Source of the DNA: Acanthaster planci
Lineage: Eukaryota; Echinodermata; Asteroidea; Valvatida; Acanthasteridae
NCBI RefSeq assembly: GCF_001949145.1
Contig: NW_019091688.1
Span: 171,231-197,190 of the forward strand
Length of the DNA: 25,960 bases
Reading direction: 5' to 3'
Position numbers and translations under genes: made by a program. A model generated the notes under the pieces. That model saw only the letters and a program-made list of their open reading frames with translations, did not search any database and was not told where the DNA came from. Position 1 is the stretch's first letter. Every line of letters begins with the position of its first letter. Below are positions 12,701 through 20,134 of this stretch, one piece after another.

Positions 12701-15700
12701 TTATAAGACATGTAAGAGAGCGCTATAACGGCAATCTACTGTAAATCAGCTGTTCGGTGTTCAGTGCTTGTTTCCAACCTGCACCATAGCCAGCTTTAAT
12801 TTTGCCTGTCGCATTGTATTTTGCTCAAAACCGAGAAACATATTGCGTTGAAACTTTTATGTTGTCTTCCTCAACTAATCTGAATATTCCTGAGAATTGA
12901 AGAACTTTTCTCTCAGACTGATTTTCCTCCACTTTCCATATTCAGAGATGCGCATGTTTGAAACCACAGAGAACAAAAAATTTCCTGAAATATGTACATG
13001 CACAAATACTACTTAATGAAAAAAGCTTGCAAAATTATTTCCCCACAACCACTAAATCTGTGAAAATCTTTTCCCACTTGTGAGAAAAAGTGCGAAAATC
13101 TTTTCTCACTTGTGGGAACATCTGTGAAAATCTTTTCCCATTTGTGGGAAAAAGCATGAAAATATTTTCCCACTATTGGCACACTTTTTCACAATTTGTG
13201 AAATGAAAAGGAATTCCCTGGGAAGAGAAAAAATGTGAAAAAAATTTGCCCATTTTGGTATTAACTTTCAATTGCAATGTACTGTACATACACACACATA
13301 TTTACATACCAGCACTGAAATTACCTTACTCCAAACATTTCAAACGCAAGCCCATCGCATTGTCTGCCATACCTCGATATGCTCTCTTCATGTTTTTGCA
13401 GGCAACCAGTAGCCTCTTCACCGTCTTCTCTTCACATTCGCAGTGAATGGCCTGAGACCTGATGTCGTACTCCGTCATTTCCAACAGGAGCGACAAGTCC
13501 TGCAACTTGTCCAGCATTCTCTGTGGAACAAACAAAGGTCATGTTCATGTTTCACCCTAAAAAGTCCTTTTTTTATCTTTACTGGAGAGTGACGTAGCAA
13601 AACAAAAAGGTGCACGTGAACGTACACATACTTTGACCATATGCAGAAACTTTGTTTCTGCTAAGCCAAACACTTCAGCGCTTAGATGAATTGGGCACCA
13701 AATGGCTCAGTGAAACTAACCAATACAAGCTACTTTTACTCTTGATTGGCCAAAGCTGTTTTCATGAAGACCATACCAATGGCAATACACTGTTGGGTAA
13801 CAAGACAACGGAATGAAACTAGATGTGCTAATGAGCAGTACCAGCTTTGAAACTAACTCTGCCACTTGTATGCAATGTAAGCAACCTGTACATACATGTA
13901 TTTATTTAACGTGTTCTTAAACAGCACATGTACAAGAATCCAGAGATCTATAACTTTAACGTTCACATAAAGACCGATCTTGCACAATGCCTTTATAAGA
14001 TCATCAGCGACACCAGTACCAGTACCTCCAGCTAGTATTATTTTACTTTACATCTTATGAATGTATTTTCGCATTAACCCACTAAACCAAACATGGGCCA
14101 TATTCTGTTTGATTCTAGTTACTGAGGCAGAATAGGAATGAGAGAATCGTTTACTCTCACTTCTTGAAGTAGCAGACCGCACACTTAGCCGTTGCTAAGA
14201 TTTAGAAAGCTGGAGTATCTGCAGAAATCTGAAGAGAGTTACACGTAGGGTTGGGGCTAAAGGCATGAAAGTGGACAATATTTAAACAATTATTACATTG
14301 TTGACCTCAGATTTTTGTTGTCACAAATACTAATTGTAACTGACCCTTATTTGAAAAAATTCCAATCCTGTGCACAAGCCCAACTCAGCCTCTAACAAGA
14401 TAATCAGTATTACCCTTGGACCTACATGTAGGACTGAAGAGCCTAAATATAGGCATGTTAGTGTGGGTACGTATGTGCCTGTGAGCAGGGTGAATTTATA
14501 ACACATGTGTAGAGAGCACACGTCTGGCAGACACTGTCCCCTATGAGTGAGACTAGGCTGGGAGACACGTTAACAGGATTCAATCAGGAAAAGAGAGGAA
14601 TTAACAAAAAAGGTCAGGACGCAGGGAGGAGAACCGAGCAGAGTTAAAACTCTGGCCCAGGGAAAAAAAAAAAAAATCTGTGACCGCACACATGCGTCTG
14701 TGCGTACGTCACTGAGAGCAAGGAGTCTGCTAGACTGGCCCGGAGTCTTTCCCCACCGAGTTGGGACCCAAAATAAACTGCAGGGGTGAGAAGGAAAACC
14801 CCACTCATGCATCATTGGATTGCACAGGACAGATGTGCCCAAACTAAAAAAAGTGCCATTTTTGAAGCCCGGCAGGGTTGAGTCCCTTGATGCAATAGAG
14901 GTATGCCACTTGTAAAACAGTACTATCACTGCTCGTTATGACTCAATGACGTTTCCTTCCAACAGCAGGCTGTGGCACATCTAACGTTGAACCGGGAATC
15001 TCCACTGCAGGAAGATTACATTTTTCCCCCCTGATATTTTGACAGCAGAACTGCAGTGTGGTGATTTTTTTTTCGTGGAAATAACCTACCGGTAACTGAT
15101 AATATCATGGCTAAAGAAAAAAAAAGGGGGCTCTTACGTACATGTAGATAGCATCTATTTTTTTCCTTCCTTTTTTTGGCATTTGTACTCAGTATACGTC
15201 AGTGAAGTTAATTTCAAACATGTAAATCTGACCATTTCTAGGGAAGGGAAGCCCCTTACACATAATTCTCCTTGACTGCGTATTTCCCTGTGCAACTGAC
15301 ATATTAAACAAGGTTGCATACGTATGGCAAGTGTCTGAGCGCGGACAGAATGATCAAAGTGGCATTTGCTGAAATCAACTTTGTGCTGGATGAACCAATT
15401 CTACAATGGTTGCTCCAGTAGCAGCCAGTCTGTGCACAGAAATGTACATGTGCATGAAAGTCAAGCCTAATTACTTCCAGTTCTTTTAAAATACCGTCAG
15501 GAAGATTAAGAAGTTTTGGCAAGATTCAGAAAGGAACCTTATTTTGCATTTTGGTGCATGTGCCACAGGTGGACACTGAAAAAAAAGAACATTGCGAATA
15601 CTTTTACATGTACTGGTATGCTATCCTTTTGGATAGTTCTAGAACTGCCAATCTGCACAGAATTATCATTTGTAAGTGGACAACGTGCACACACAAAATA

Positions 15701-16714
15701 TACGGGGTGCGGCGATGTCTTACCTGGACCTCTGCTGTCCAGGGAAGTCACCACAAAGGAAACAGTCTGTTACAAACCGTGTCACACGTGATCAAAAAGG
15801 GCCCATTTACCACAAACATTTTGCCCTTTCAGTCCAACCCATCACCCACCCTTCCCTTTTTGGAGCTTCTTTCGAAATGAAATTAGTGCCCTCCATCCCA
15901 AGGCGGGAGTCGAATTGCCCCACCGCAAATTGAATCACTTACTATAAAAACAGGGAAAGGTTAGGCAAGAATAAATGAAGGATTGCCGGTGAAAGACAAG
16001 GATACATCTATCTTGTTTAAAAATATATGCCGCCGAAAAACACTTTGGCTTTCTTCCCTTCACTGATCGATGAAACTCCAAGTGCGTCATCCATCACTCT
16101 CTCAGACGTCATTGCTTTTATGTTCAATCCGTCAAGTACTTCCTGAAACTATTTTCCCTATGACAATCTTTTTTTTGGGGGGGGTTAAAGTGTCACAAGG
16201 TTGGAGTTTAATGTTAAGCTTGGGCCTGCTTTCAACACTTTTTACAATTTTGTTTTTACTCAAATATTTTTACATTATATCCCACTTCCACACCTAACAT
16301 ACATGTATCTCAAACCTCTGCAGTGGTATCACTTATTGAATTTAGAAATTCATAGAACAGTCTAAATAGAGTTTCCGGCCTACATTGTGCTGAGAGAAAA
16401 TGAACGTGCCTACAATGTACACATGCATTTTAAACTTTTCATCACAGAGGCTTTCATGGACATTTTGTGGTTCCTGTTCTAATGAAAGCTGCAAAACTCC
16501 GTGCAAAACAAAAGGATGGAGGAAACTTGAAGCTCCAACTTCTTCTTTTTTTGTTTTTTTACTTTACCTCTCGTGCATTTCCTTGGATGTCTACGACATG
16601 CAGCAATTGTCGCAGGTTGGGGTACTGGTTGAGTTCGTTATCAAGAGGATAGCCGTTGTTCTTGACTCGCTGTTTGATTGCTAACTGCCGACCAAAGAGC
16701 TGGGCTAACTTGCC
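614..16714 (-). CDS. KSR: Kinase suppressor of Ras (KSR), partial, 15 exons
   Basis: KSR proteins are scaffold pseudokinases that bring RAF, MEK and ERK together at the plasma membrane after Ras activation. Fifteen exons join in phase to give 635 codons plus two bases. Order, using partial-protein numbering: CA1 helical region (about 1-98); Ser/Pro-rich region with TPPPTP and RSKS (about 99-235); linker; C1 zinc-finger domain (H315 to C362); Ser/Thr-rich CA4 segment with SSSNPSS and FQFP (400-474); acidic linker; kinase N-lobe with EWDIPP, GTGRFG, VAVK and LFMG (555-635). The order and motifs match vertebrate KSR1/KSR2, and the span is close to the equivalent part of those proteins of about 920-950 residues. 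RAF is excluded because there is no Ras-binding domain before the C1 domain and because CA1 and the CA4 motifs are KSR-specific. The initiator Met and first exon(s) were not found. The rest of the kinase domain lies left of position 1. Confidence 0.95.
840..930 (-). repeat. tRNA-like SINE relic
   Basis: Read on the minus strand, the segment contains ggggattcaaatcctgctgc, a B-box-like core. A stem-like stretch precedes it and no canonical anticodon arm or CCA-ready acceptor stem can be folded. It is best explained as a decayed tRNA-derived SINE in the 419-nt intron between exons w15 and w14. Confidence 0.4.
985..1075 (+). repeat. tRNA-derived SINE relic
   Basis: The plus strand carries an A-box-like gggctcagttaac (993-1005) and a clear B box, ggttcgaatcc (1044-1054), followed by aactcgggta, which resembles the acceptor side of many tRNA-derived SINE heads. 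It cannot be folded into an intact tRNA. It ends about 45 nt before exon w14 begins on the plus-strand map. Confidence 0.55.
1122..1206 (-). CDS. KSR: KSR exon w14: beta-2/beta-3 strands and start of helix C
   Basis: 85 nt with acceptor acttcag|GGG and donor ACAGAG|gtaggc. It encodes [20 protein letters not shown] and then [13 protein letters not shown] is shared with KSR1. The VAVK lysine (K588) is the canonical ATP-coordinating lysine; mammalian KSR1 has Arg here (VAIR). The last residue, E606, aligns with the helix-C glutamate of KSR1 FKKEV. Confidence 0.95.
1207..1684 (-). other. KSR intron with SINE-like segment
   Basis: 478-nt intron between w13 and w14. It includes a repeat-like stretch at 1470-1556: gtgccttgcccag, an AT-rich interval, then caggttttgaaccc with a tRNA-like B box on the minus strand and tggctcattgg as a possible A box. 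The rest is AT-rich with no further signal. Confidence 0.45.
1685..1779 (-). CDS. KSR: KSR exon w13: start of kinase domain, glycine-rich loop
   Basis: 95 nt with acceptor cgtacag|CAT and donor TACAA|gtaagt. It encodes [20 protein letters not shown] followed by [11 protein letters not shown]. EWDIPxxQ is a hallmark of KSR/RAF-family kinase domain starts (KSR1 QEWDIPFEQVELGE). The glycine-rich loop GTGRFG keeps all three glycines (KSR1 GQGRWG). Confidence 0.96.
1780..2672 (-). other. KSR intron with possible inverted-repeat element
   Basis: 893-nt intron between w12 and w13. About 2303-2500 is a G-rich block whose ends are imperfect inverted repeats (left: actggcggcagaaaagggg; right, reversed: atcagcggcggaataattt). 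This may be a degraded DNA element. Open frames at 2148-2438 on both strands fall in this block and have no recognisable protein features. Confidence 0.35.
2673..2765 (-). CDS. KSR: KSR exon w12: acidic linker before the kinase domain
   Basis: 93 nt, exactly 31 codons, with acceptor tttgtag|CCA and donor AACAGC|gtaagt. It encodes [20 protein letters not shown] and then [11 protein letters not shown]. Its acidic patch followed by a basic HRKNS end resembles the KSR1 order of an acidic stretch, then RKASQTS, just before the kinase domain. A frame-preserving exon like this is open to alternative splicing. Confidence 0.85.
2908..2983 (-). CDS. KSR: KSR exon w11: linker exon
   Basis: 76 nt with acceptor tttgtag|GGA and donor CATGAT|gtaagt. 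It encodes [20 protein letters not shown] and then NDSHD, a polar Ser/Asp-rich linker. Another frame of this segment is interrupted by a stop. The frame used here is the only one that joins w10 (phase 2) to w12 (phase 0). Confidence 0.82.
3184..3229 (-). CDS. KSR: KSR exon w10: 46-nt linker exon
   Basis: 46 nt with acceptor tctcag|ATG and donor TACCG|gtaagg. It encodes [14 protein letters not shown] between split codons. Phase is compatible with the GC donor of w9 (G|AT gives Asp) and with w11 (CG|G gives Arg). It has little homology to vertebrate KSR, in the variable stretch between CA4 and the kinase domain. The call rests on splice signals and phase. Confidence 0.8.
3230..3580 (-). other. 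GC-AG intron of KSR
   Basis: This 351-nt intron starts with CAG|gcaagt and ends tctcag. GC-AG introns are a minor class, and the flanking bases here match the extended donor consensus that such sites need. No in-phase GT donor was found nearby. If retained, the frame reads on for about 14 codons, including FFFP, and stops at 3536-3534. Confidence 0.8.
3581..3805 (-). CDS. KSR: KSR exon w9: CA4 Ser/Thr-rich region with FQFP motif
   Basis: 225 nt (75 codons' worth, phase 1 both ends) with acceptor tcgacag|CCC and a non-canonical GC donor, CCAG|gcaagt. It encodes [20 protein letters not shown] and [10 protein letters not shown]. This is a near match to the KSR1 CA4 stretch [19 protein letters not shown] followed by ATTPPNPSP, the most diagnostic KSR-specific block in the window. 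It ends in PQFQFP. FxFP is the DEF-type ERK docking motif, present as FNFP and FIFP in KSR1. The FQFP codons sit directly at the splice donor. Confidence 0.95.
4020..4165 (-). repeat. tRNA-derived SINE, minus strand
   Basis: On the minus strand this has a convincing Pol III promoter. The A box is tggtcgagtgg (4146-4136), part of ggtggtcgagtggttaagac, which closely resembles tRNA-Ser/Leu D arms. The B box is gttcgagtc (4102-4094). The anticodon region does not fold into a proper arm. A non-tRNA tail (cttttggttttttcacaagc and onward) follows, as expected for a SINE. It sits in the 481-nt intron between w8 and w9. Confidence 0.65.
4287..4325 (-). CDS. KSR: KSR exon w8: 39-nt mini-exon
   Basis: 39 nt with acceptor tgtacag|AAG and donor GCAG|gtaagg. 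It encodes [12 protein letters not shown] between two split codons. It is supported by near-consensus splice sites and by phase 1 compatibility with both w7 and w9. The position corresponds to the KSR1 segment holding the second 14-3-3 site (RRTESVPSD). Here only VPS and a later RRA remain, so that site is not obviously conserved. Being a multiple of three, the exon could be skipped without changing frame. Confidence 0.85.
4326..4747 (-). other. KSR intron, nothing further seen
   Basis: 422-nt intron between w7 and w8. No repeat, RNA gene or extra exon was recognised. Open frames crossing it are extensions of w7 or w8 in wrong frames. Confidence 0.5.
4748..4872 (-). CDS. KSR: KSR exon w7: end of C1 domain and following linker
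   Basis: 125 nt with acceptor tgtgaag|ATA and donor GGAA|gtaagt. It encodes [20 protein letters not shown], then a charged and aromatic stretch ([13 protein letters not shown]). H349 and C352 complete the C-x4-H-x2-C part of the zinc finger, and CHNKC is identical to KSR1. The last ligand, C362, follows after nine residues, longer than the six to seven seen in KSR1 and canonical C1 domains. Confidence 0.95.
5011..5288. mobile_element. MITE-like element, copy 1
   Basis: About 278 bp with imperfect terminal inverted repeats of about 28 bp. The left end is ctggggccaattttctggta and the right end, reversed, is cagggttcaatttcatggcg. The interior is full of taagca and tgctta motifs, and no open frame is present. 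It lies in the 712-nt intron between w6 and w7. Similar ends and motifs recur at 8864-9113 and, more weakly, at 9201-9359. I saw no certain target-site duplication. Confidence 0.55.
5585..5671 (-). CDS. KSR: KSR exon w6: C1 domain core
   Basis: 87 nt with acceptor cgtttag|ATT and donor TGCAA|gtaagt. It encodes [20 protein letters not shown] and then HGYKCKDC. The two CxxC pairs (C328/C331 and C341/C344) are separated by nine residues, as in KSR1 (CHVCQKSMIFGVKCKHC). The C1 (CA3) domain of KSR helps membrane recruitment. Unlike PKC-type C1 domains it is not regarded as a phorbol-ester binder. Confidence 0.96.
5885..5954 (-). CDS. KSR: KSR exon w5: basic lead-in and first zinc ligand of C1
   Basis: 70 nt with acceptor tgttcag|ACA and donor CACAG|gttagt. 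It encodes [19 protein letters not shown] and ends IKH, plus two bases of an Arg codon. The final His (H315 of the partial protein) is the first zinc ligand of the C1 domain: the next exon places Cys 13 residues later, the H-x12-C spacing of C1 domains. KSR1 has the equivalent VTHRF. Confidence 0.9.
7423..7495. repeat. Imperfect inverted repeat (hairpin)
   Basis: The arms at 7423-7440 (agagctatggctaggtct) and 7478-7495 match at 16 of 18 positions when one is reversed, around a 37-nt loop. It lies inside a repeat-like stretch with the motif ggccgtgtccgaaac just upstream, so it may be one end of a MITE. Confidence 0.5.
8864..9113. mobile_element. MITE-like element, copy 2
   Basis: About 250 bp. 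The left end is cggcctgatttcatggaact; the right end, reversed, is taggcccaatttcacagtgc. These imperfect inverted ends resemble those of the element at 5011-5288 (gggccaatttcatggc-type). Taagca/tgctta motifs occur inside. It is non-coding. Confidence 0.5.
9201..9359. mobile_element. Short related inverted-repeat element, copy 3
   Basis: About 159 bp bounded by ggagctgctaagca and, reversed, ggagctgccaagcg. Inside are aaatttatgagctaagca and aaatttatgtgctttgca in opposite contexts. The vocabulary (gagctgctaagca, aaattt, tgctta) is shared with the two larger MITE-like copies, so it may be an internally deleted relative. Confidence 0.4.
9478..9650 (-). CDS. KSR: KSR exon w4: linker before the C1 domain
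   Basis: 173 nt, phase 2 in and phase 1 out, with acceptor atggcag|GATG and donor GCCA|gtgagt. It encodes a basic, Ser-rich, low-complexity linker ([17 protein letters not shown], then [20 protein letters not shown]). The Arg completed at the junction plus MRGSKIPP takes the place of KSR1 SMRFDLSHGSP. Conservation outside the first residues is low, so this call rests mostly on good splice sites, an in-phase join on both sides and coding-like composition. Confidence 0.82.
9651..11182 (-). other. KSR intron, 1.5 kb
   Basis: Intron between w3 and w4. It is AT-rich, with a G run at 10110-10120 and a palindromic hairpin at 10836-10877. The open frames at 10161-10544 (minus) and 10516-10731 (plus) show no domain or splice support. 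Confidence 0.5.
10836..10877. repeat. Palindromic hairpin
   Basis: A perfect 14-bp palindrome, cacagtgcactgtg, is flanked by a T run on one side and an A run on the other, then by aaagct and cagcttt. Together these could form a long hairpin. No function is evident. Confidence 0.55.
11183..11591 (-). CDS. KSR: KSR exon w3: Ser/Pro-rich region with RSKS site
   Basis: The largest exon, 409 nt (phase 1 in, phase 2 out), with acceptor caatcag|CTC and donor TCAAG|gtgcag. It is rich in Ser, Thr and Pro ([24 protein letters not shown]). It carries [17 protein letters not shown] and then [16 protein letters not shown]. This parallels KSR1 ITPPTTPQL, RTPPPPSRK and LTRSKSHESQLGNRID. In KSR1 the RSKS serine (Ser297) is a 14-3-3 binding site, and the nearby TP sites are ERK targets. 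This function is transferred by homology. The exon is more GC-rich than its flanking introns, which creates long shadow ORFs on the opposite strand. Confidence 0.94.
11592..13372 (-). other. KSR intron, 1.8 kb
   Basis: Intron between w2 and w3. It holds poly-T tracts near 11930-11990, a palindrome-rich ATGTACAT-type stretch at 12590-12660, and the tandem repeat at 13057-13184. No additional exon was recognised. Confidence 0.5.
13057..13184. repeat. Tandem repeat, two 64-bp units (four ~32-bp subunits)
   Basis: Subunits of 34, 30, 34 and 30 nt each contain a variant of tgaaaatcttttcccac, most followed by ttgtgggaa. The higher-order 64-bp unit (13057-13120) repeats at 13121-13184. Each full subunit contains the small inverted pair ttcccac/gtgggaa and so can form a hairpin. 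Confidence 0.8.
13373..13520 (-). CDS. KSR: KSR exon w2: CA1 region, second half
   Basis: 148 nt, phase 0 in and phase 1 out, with acceptor tccacag|AGA and donor CGAG|gtatgg. It encodes [20 protein letters not shown] and then a helix ending in [15 protein letters not shown]. This matches the KSR1 CA1 stretch DLTLDALLEMNEAKV, which ends near LQYALTCLRKV. The segment is SAM-like and alpha-helical, and in KSR it takes part in membrane and RAF contacts. The join to w1 (ARE-RML) and to w3 (phase 1) keeps the frame open. Confidence 0.92.
13521..16567 (-). other. KSR intron, 3.0 kb
   Basis: Intron between w1 and w2. It includes a short gene-free segment with tgctaagcc/gcgcttag-type motifs (13655-13700) that echoes the MITE-like family, scattered tacatgta palindromes, A and T runs (14668-14682, 15066-15075, 16170-16185) and otherwise unremarkable AT-rich sequence. 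The overlapping open frames at 15516-15933 look like chance ORFs. Confidence 0.5.
16568..16714 (-). CDS. KSR: KSR exon w1: CA1 region, first half
   Basis: 49 codons, phase 0 at both ends, with acceptor ctacag|GGC and donor GAG|gtaaag. It starts [12 protein letters not shown] and continues with [14 protein letters not shown]. This aligns with the KSR1 segment that follows EIRTLE (AKLVRYICKQ, then LNSYPRFSDWLY), part of the KSR-specific CA1 domain that contacts B-Raf. It is the most 5' exon I can assign. The expected upstream exon, ending in an EIRTLE-like motif at phase 0, was not found in the 9.2 kb to the right. Confidence 0.9.
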
Positions 16715-18203
16715 CTGTAGAAGAAAATGAAAAAGAGAATACATCTATTGTTTTCTTACTTTCCAAAAAAACAATCCATTTGTCAGAGATGAGAAATCAA
16801 CAACAAATCCAACAGACGCAAGAAACAATGACAATATCGTGACAGTGACAACAATAAAATACTGTGCTTTTCTTGAGCTTTAAATAGGTAACACGGCATC
16901 TGTTCTCTCACAACTGATGAGAATTAGGTGCATCTTGCACATGCGTCATATATGTTTGTGTGTAAAAAGTACAAAATAGTTCTGAAACCTGGTGATTTAA
17001 TCCCTCACATCTGGGCAAATCCCGGGAAATTACATTCCTGCTTGGCACGAAATTCAAACGAGTTCCAGATTGTCAAGGGGTTGTGATATTCTACTTGTGG
17101 GTTAGCAACAGACGCCACACTGGCCTGAAATATCTTCTAAGAAACCACACCACGGGACATGAGATGGTTTTTTCTTTGGAACAATCACTCAGGCTTCAAC
17201 TCGGAAAGTGAACCTCATTTTAGAATGAATAGAAGCAGCCATTGATAATAGATGTACATGTAGGAAAACCACAGCAGGAAACCAAAAGCAACTGTATGAG
17301 TTCCTGTTCTTAATGAATTACTGTGAGCCGAGATTTTACACAGGGTAGGGTGGTTTGGATATGGGGAATGGTCCCTCAAGTGTCCCATGATTAGGAGGAA
17401 GATTCATGTATTGAAACACTGTTCATTTGTCATACAAAGGTACGGACACGTATTGTTCCTGAGACTACATCACATGATCATCACAAGTATTAGATGACTA
17501 ACACGAAGTTGAATGACATGAACAGCACACAGTCGGGGGATAATGTAACAGAAGACGTGATCATGTGCAGAATGTATGTCAATGTATACATACATGAACA
17601 TCCCTGCCAACATGGCTACAACAGCACAGGTCTGGGAGCCCATCCCTTATCAGTACAGAGCAGGCCACCATGCAGGAAGTTACAGAATACATTGCAAGGC
17701 ACCAGTTCCGGACTTCCTCGGAATCAGGACGTGTCATGGCTACTGAATTTCTCCTGATCTCCAAATTAGGCAATGTGGAAAACGGTTGAAGTATTACGGT
17801 GACAATTTGACAGAGATCACTGTCACTATCCATTTTGATATCAGAAACCAAGTTGAAGCAAATTGACAAAGAACTTTTAGATGTGGGTAATTCCAGAAAT
17901 TAGGGGTCCAAATGGGTGACATTTTTGTGTCCCTGTTACATCTGACCTTTGTTATTTGACATGGAAATATCACTGGAATTGATTTCAGACTATTACTATT
18001 TCTTTGGCAGGTGCTTTGCATTAATTCATCACTCTTGAAAATTAGATCATGTTGTTCTAAACTTACAAAATCATATGTCAGATGTGACGGGCATGAAAAA
18101 AACATGGACCCTTCATTTCTGGAATTACCCATACACATGTACATGTACCGTACCGGTATGTGTTTTATGTACATTGTACTGTACATGTACATTTGTAAAC
18201 GGT
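16715..18203. other. Region 5' of the first assigned KSR exon, no gene seen
   Basis: Probably intronic, because CA1 cannot start at GKLAQLF and lacks an initiator Met. No exon with an EIRTLE-like end was found. A palindrome-rich stretch (catgtacatgtacc, taccggta, gtacattgtac) at 18136-18192 abuts the hAT insertion. Confidence 0.45.
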
Positions 18204-18211
18204 TTGTACAG
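18204..18211. repeat. 8-bp target-site duplication, left copy
   Basis: ttgtacag immediately precedes the element end tagtgttgggcg. The identical octamer follows the other end at 20127-20134. Confidence 0.85.
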
Positions 18212-18222
18212 TAGTGTTGGGC

Positions 18223-18292
18223 GATTCCAGCATTTTTGGAATCGATTCCGATTCCGCCCATGAATCGTGATTCCACTCGGAATCGATTCCAA
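18223..18292. repeat. Left subterminal GGAATCG/CGATTCC cluster
   Basis: About seven copies of gattcc or its complement ggaatc lie within 70 bp, including ggaatcgattccgattcc and cggaatcgattcc. Likely transposase-binding repeats of the hAT element, by analogy with other hAT families. Confidence 0.75.
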
Positions 18293-19976
18293 TTTTTACA
18301 TGTGCAAATGCCATGCTGAGTATACCCGGGATTACATGCAAAATACACTTGTAAGTTGTTTCCTAAACACTTGTGTTATTAAAAATTATCCCCTTTTAGT
18401 TGCATCAGAAACATTAAAGATTAATTATCATTACAGATTTTTAAATCAGAAATTTTTACTTGATGGAAGCATATCATTTATGGGAAAAGATTATCAATCT
18501 ATGTAGCCCACCGGCTTTCAAGTTTTCCAGTTGAAAAACATGTAGAAGTGACCATGAGTTCTAAAATGCGCATTTGACAAGAAAGAAACACAGGGTACGT
18601 ACATTGTACCTTTATTTTCATGCCGCCAAACTGAAGAAATATTTTTTTCTTAAAGTCCCAAAAAATGTGACCTTATTCCACCAACGATGAATTACGATAG
18701 TTTTCTTGATCTTTCGATTGTAAATTCCATCAACGTCTGGACTGCTTACGTGCCGCACAACACCGCTTGCGTCAGCAACCTGTTCGTGCAATCGCTGGTA
18801 AACATGTCTAAAAGCTACATTCTTCCTTTGCGTATGCCTGCTACCAGCTTCAACACGAGGCTGTTCCAAGGCAGAGATGGGAAATTTTGATCGTTGCTCA
18901 TTTGACCTTCCATTCACTCAACAGGTTGAGTAGAATTTCTTTTCTTTATGGCAGAAATGAAGGATGGAAAGTAGTCAAAGATTTGTGTTTTGGCAGAGTG
19001 AATGACGGTAATCATGGTGCATATCTCACAGACTCAAACACGGAGCATGCACAAAGAAACGCTTGCAGTCGGCCCACAGCCACAGGTCCGTACATACATG
19101 CACCAACGGAGAGCGGTCGGTGCATGCAGGACTATTAGAAACATGCATGAATTTAAACAGCGATCTCCACCTGGGCTGATGCCATTGCCGATCTCACCAG
19201 CTTCTCTTTCTTATGAATGGTTTAAGTTTAGTTGGCAAACCTGGAAATATTTGACTTTGAATAACTTTGGATCGCTGATTTTATGTCAAGGTTTGTGGGT
19301 TTTGGGGAATTTTCCAAAAGCTGGCATCATGGGAATTTTCAAATGCTTCAACAGTTACTTGCATTTGGAGTATTTCATGGTAAAGGGAGCATTAATATCA
19401 GGCAAAGGGCTGCATTGTTCAGGTTTTTTCTTTCAGTTCTGAGCAAATTTTTGTAATATGTGAGGAAGTACAGGTAGGCCTACTTTTCCCACCACAGTTT
19501 GCTTCGACCTTGAAGATTAAAGCGCGACGTTGGTCCAGCGGAAGATTTTTTTTTTTAAAGTAATAAACACTCCAAGGAATGAGTTTCTAATTGGTGTCAA
19601 TCCTTCAGATGTTACAATTGAGTTTCCAATAAGAAATAGAGGGTAATCAGCAACAAGAAATTTCATTGCAAGGAATTTAGCATGTGGGAAAAACTCAGAT
19701 GTACGTGTAGTTTTCATCACTCACAATGTAGCACCCAAATGCTCAACATGTTAAGGAGTCACAATTTGGCATGCAGCCAACAGTGGGCCATCAGACAAAT
19801 TGGTCGGAGTACTGCACGGTGCTGCTGCTATTTTGCAAAGCATTCGGGCCATGTCTCGTCACAGGCTTCAGTTTTTGGCTACGAAAATAAAGCCTTGCAG
19901 TTTAAGTTCCTTGCTTTGGCTTAAAACCACACATTTTTTTCACAACTCGACGGATCATTTTATATGGCAGTCTTTT

Positions 19977-20106
19977 GGAATCGCTGGACTGTTCCCGGAA
20001 TCGGATTTCAACGTTATGGAATCAGCGGTGGCGTGGATTCGATTCCTAAAAAAAGTGGAATCGCGACTCCGATTCAAAATTTGGAATCGTTTCTACCCGA
20101 TTCCAG
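19977..20106. repeat. Right subterminal GGAATCG/CGATTCC cluster
   Basis: Repeated ggaatcg, gaatcgg, gattcga and gattcc motifs mirror the left end of the same element (for example ggaatcgctgg, cggaatcgg, gtggaatcgcgac, ttggaatcg, cccgattcc). The spacing is looser than at the left end. Confidence 0.75.
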
Positions 20107-20126
20107 TGTGGGTTCGCCCAAGCCTG

Positions 20127-20134
20127 TTGTACAG
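20127..20134. repeat. 8-bp target-site duplication, right copy
   Basis: ttgtacag, identical to 18204-18211, directly follows the element end cccaagcctg. Confidence 0.85.

Larger units (their letters stand above)
18212..20126. mobile_element. Non-autonomous hAT-type DNA transposon
   Basis: 1915 bp. The left end is TAGTGTTGGGCGATTCC and the right end, reversed, is CAGGCTTGGGCGAACCC. These imperfect inverted repeats have the (T/C)AGxxTTGGGC start typical of hAT elements. It is flanked by a perfect 8-bp duplication (ttgtacag), the hAT hallmark length. Both ends carry clusters of GGAATCG/CGATTCC motifs (18223-18292 and 19977-20106), like the subterminal repeats bound by hAT transposases. No hAT transposase (BED finger, RW or dimerisation region) is recognisable inside, so it would need a transposase in trans. 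The interior has only short open frames (18618-18917 minus, 18687-18890 plus). Confidence 0.85.

Noticed and set aside
17794-18348. 184-codon minus-strand frame
   Set aside because: Runs through palindrome-rich DNA and across the hAT boundary, with no domain or exon signals, so it is treated as chance.
18618-18917. hAT transposase remnant
   Set aside because: Considered because it lies in the hAT element, but no BED finger, RW or C-terminal dimerisation motifs are visible.
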